A stretch of 32,970 nt of DNA from a candidate division WOR-1 bacterium RIFOXYB2_FULL_42_35. GTDB taxonomy: Bacteria; Margulisbacteria; WOR-1; O2-12-FULL-45-9. Shown piece by piece: positions 32,332-32,970 of this stretch. Positions within the stretch are counted from its first letter, which is position 1; every line of letters starts with the position of its first letter. Location of the stretch: assembly GCA_001771545.1 (NCBI GenBank), contig MEUC01000041.1, positions 1 to 32,970 on the forward strand, given 5' to 3'. The notes below the pieces were generated by a model. The model was given only the letters and a program-made list of their open reading frames with translations. It was not told where the DNA came from and did not search any database. The position numbers were made by a program, and so were the translations under genes.

Positions 32332-32392
32332 CTTAGCGTTGTTGACACTATAACACATTGCAACAATATCTGTCAAGTATTATCTTAGCGTT
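32332..32392. repeat. 9-bp direct repeats bracketing the type I promoter
   Basis: CTTAGCGTT occurs at 32332-32340 and 32384-32392, same orientation, 52 bp apart, either side of the -35/-10 boxes. Placement suggests operator sites, but no controller gene is seen in this operon. Confidence 0.45.
32347..32376 (-). promoter_or_regulatory. Sigma-70 promoter of the type I restriction operon
   Basis: On the minus strand a consensus TTGACA (32376-32371) and TATAGT (32352-32347) are 18 bp apart, leading into the first hsdS gene at 32317. A TTGACA also reads in the opposite direction at 32343-32348, but has no good -10 box. The rest of 32318-32546 shows no gene. Confidence 0.7.
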
Positions 32393-32546
32393 TGCTATAC
32401 TGCATCTAAATTCTTGTATTTATTGCCTTCATAATCACACTTTTTTGTTTTTGACATTTGGGGTATTTTTCTAAGAACTTCTGGAGACTAACTTGACTTG
32501 GGAGCTTAATTCAGTGGCTAACCCTTAGCTTTGGGAAACAAATTTT

Positions 32547-32969
32547 TTATTTGTGCAACGTCACATACACCCCAGCAATAACAGCTGTAGCCGTAATAAT
32601 TTTATACCAATTTTGCTCCCACCAGTCGGGTTTGGTGCCAGTGTCAACCGTTAGAACAGCTCCAGATTCGATGGACGATGGACGAGAGGACGAAGGACGA
32701 TTTAAAAAGGCTTGGGCTTCGGTCACGGACTTTGCTTCTTTCACATCCCAAGTGTTTTTGCTCTGATCATGCTGGACAACGTAAATCGGCCTGGGGGTTA
32801 GGTAGACTACCACTTGCGGCTTATTGATATATTTGCTAAAGCCGGAAGCTAAAACGCTGTCTAGCTGTTTTAAAGTTAAACCGGAAGCTATAAGCCGGCC
32901 AAGCATGGGGAGAGAAATTGTGCCGTCAGGCGTGATGGTTTGCTTGGTATCGAGCTTATCTTGGCCGAC
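32547..32969 (-). CDS. Polysaccharide export protein (Wza-like), 5' end outside the window
   Basis: The reading frame enters from the right edge (about 140 codons visible). It begins with DTKQTITPDGTISLPMLG followed by GLTLKQLDSVLASGF and KPQVVVYL, which is the C-terminal part of the Poly_export domain. An internal start at 32906 is therefore not the true start. After the domain come a low-complexity serine stretch (SSSRPSSIES) and a final hydrophobic helix (WYKIITATAVIAGVYVTL). Wza-type proteins form the outer-membrane channel for capsule or exopolysaccharide. Here the tail helix could cross the outer membrane. No neighbouring polysaccharide gene is visible. Confidence 0.75.
   Translation of the reverse strand, partial: VGQDKLDTKQTITPDGTISLPMLGRLIASGLTLKQLDSVLASGFSKYINKPQVVVYLTPRPIYVVQHDQSKNTWDVKEAKSVTEAQAFLNRPSSSRPSSIESGAVLTVDTGTKPDWWEQNWYKIITATAVIAGVYVTLHK
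32669..32700. repeat. Degenerate GGACGA short tandem repeat within a gene
   Basis: Copies of GGACGA (ATGGACGATGGACGAGAGG and on) repeat about four times with small spacers. On the coding strand they encode the Ser/Arg-rich spacer of the export protein. Confidence 0.6.
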
Positions 32970-32970
32970 A

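Overview
The window looks like part of the chromosome of an uncultured, AT-rich, diderm (Gram-negative-type) bacterium. An apolipoprotein N-acyltransferase, a lipoprotein, a small predicted outer-membrane protein and a Wza-type polysaccharide export protein all imply an outer membrane. Ribosome binding sites are strong and of AGGAGG type, and GC-rich REP-like hairpins sit between genes. The mix of families reminds me of candidate phyla such as Margulisbacteria/Saganbacteria or Omnitrophota, but that is a weak guess.

Layout. (1) 135-3112, minus strand: a tight four-gene operon. A ClpX-like AAA+ protein lacks the zinc-binding domain and the ClpP-docking loop of ClpX. It is followed by two paralogous zinc-ribbon proteins and a DUF2779 protein that carries Cas4/RecB-like and DEDDy-exonuclease-like motifs. 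(2) 3211-6658, plus strand, divergent from (1): a possible uracil-DNA-glycosylase-like protein, a WYL regulator and a fused DUF262-DUF1524 (GmrSD-type) protein. A TGACA-N5-TGTCA palindrome lies between the two divergent promoters. Together 1-6.7 kb reads as a candidate defence or DNA-repair island. (3) 6825-8187, minus: two uncharacterised genes and a DprA-like SLOG protein with a strikingly adenine-poor coding strand, preceded by a 254-bp nested inverted-repeat element. (4) 8493-13538, minus: an envelope operon of lipoprotein, permuted-papain-like amidase, beta-propeller protein, lnt, beta-barrel-like protein and a 55-residue membrane peptide whose GTG start overlaps the upstream stop.

(5) 14065-17354: a sigma-region-4-like protein and a small gene split by a complete IS21-family element (14594-17227). 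The element has TG/CA ends, a 7-bp target duplication (TTTCTTC) and 22-23-bp spaced terminal repeats. Removing it with one target copy restores an in-frame 96-codon gene. (6) 17446-22382: a gene of unknown function, then a plus-strand operon (excisionase-type HTH, plsC, DUF362, 7TM-type histidine kinase) facing a stand-alone receiver protein. (7) 22545-32317, minus: a type I restriction-modification operon in which two half-length HsdS proteins flank HsdM. DUF4917 (SIR2-like motifs), DUF6680, HsdR, a YgjP-type metallopeptidase and a coiled-coil PD-(D/E)XK protein follow, behind a good sigma-70 promoter bracketed by 9-bp direct repeats. (8) The right edge holds the C-terminal part of a polysaccharide export protein.

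The most interesting candidates for undescribed biology are the ClpX-like/zinc-ribbon/Cas4-DEDD operon with its divergent glycosylase-like/GmrSD partner, the cargo genes inside the split-HsdS type I operon, and the nested inverted-repeat element at 8221-8474. No tRNA, rRNA or CRISPR array was seen.
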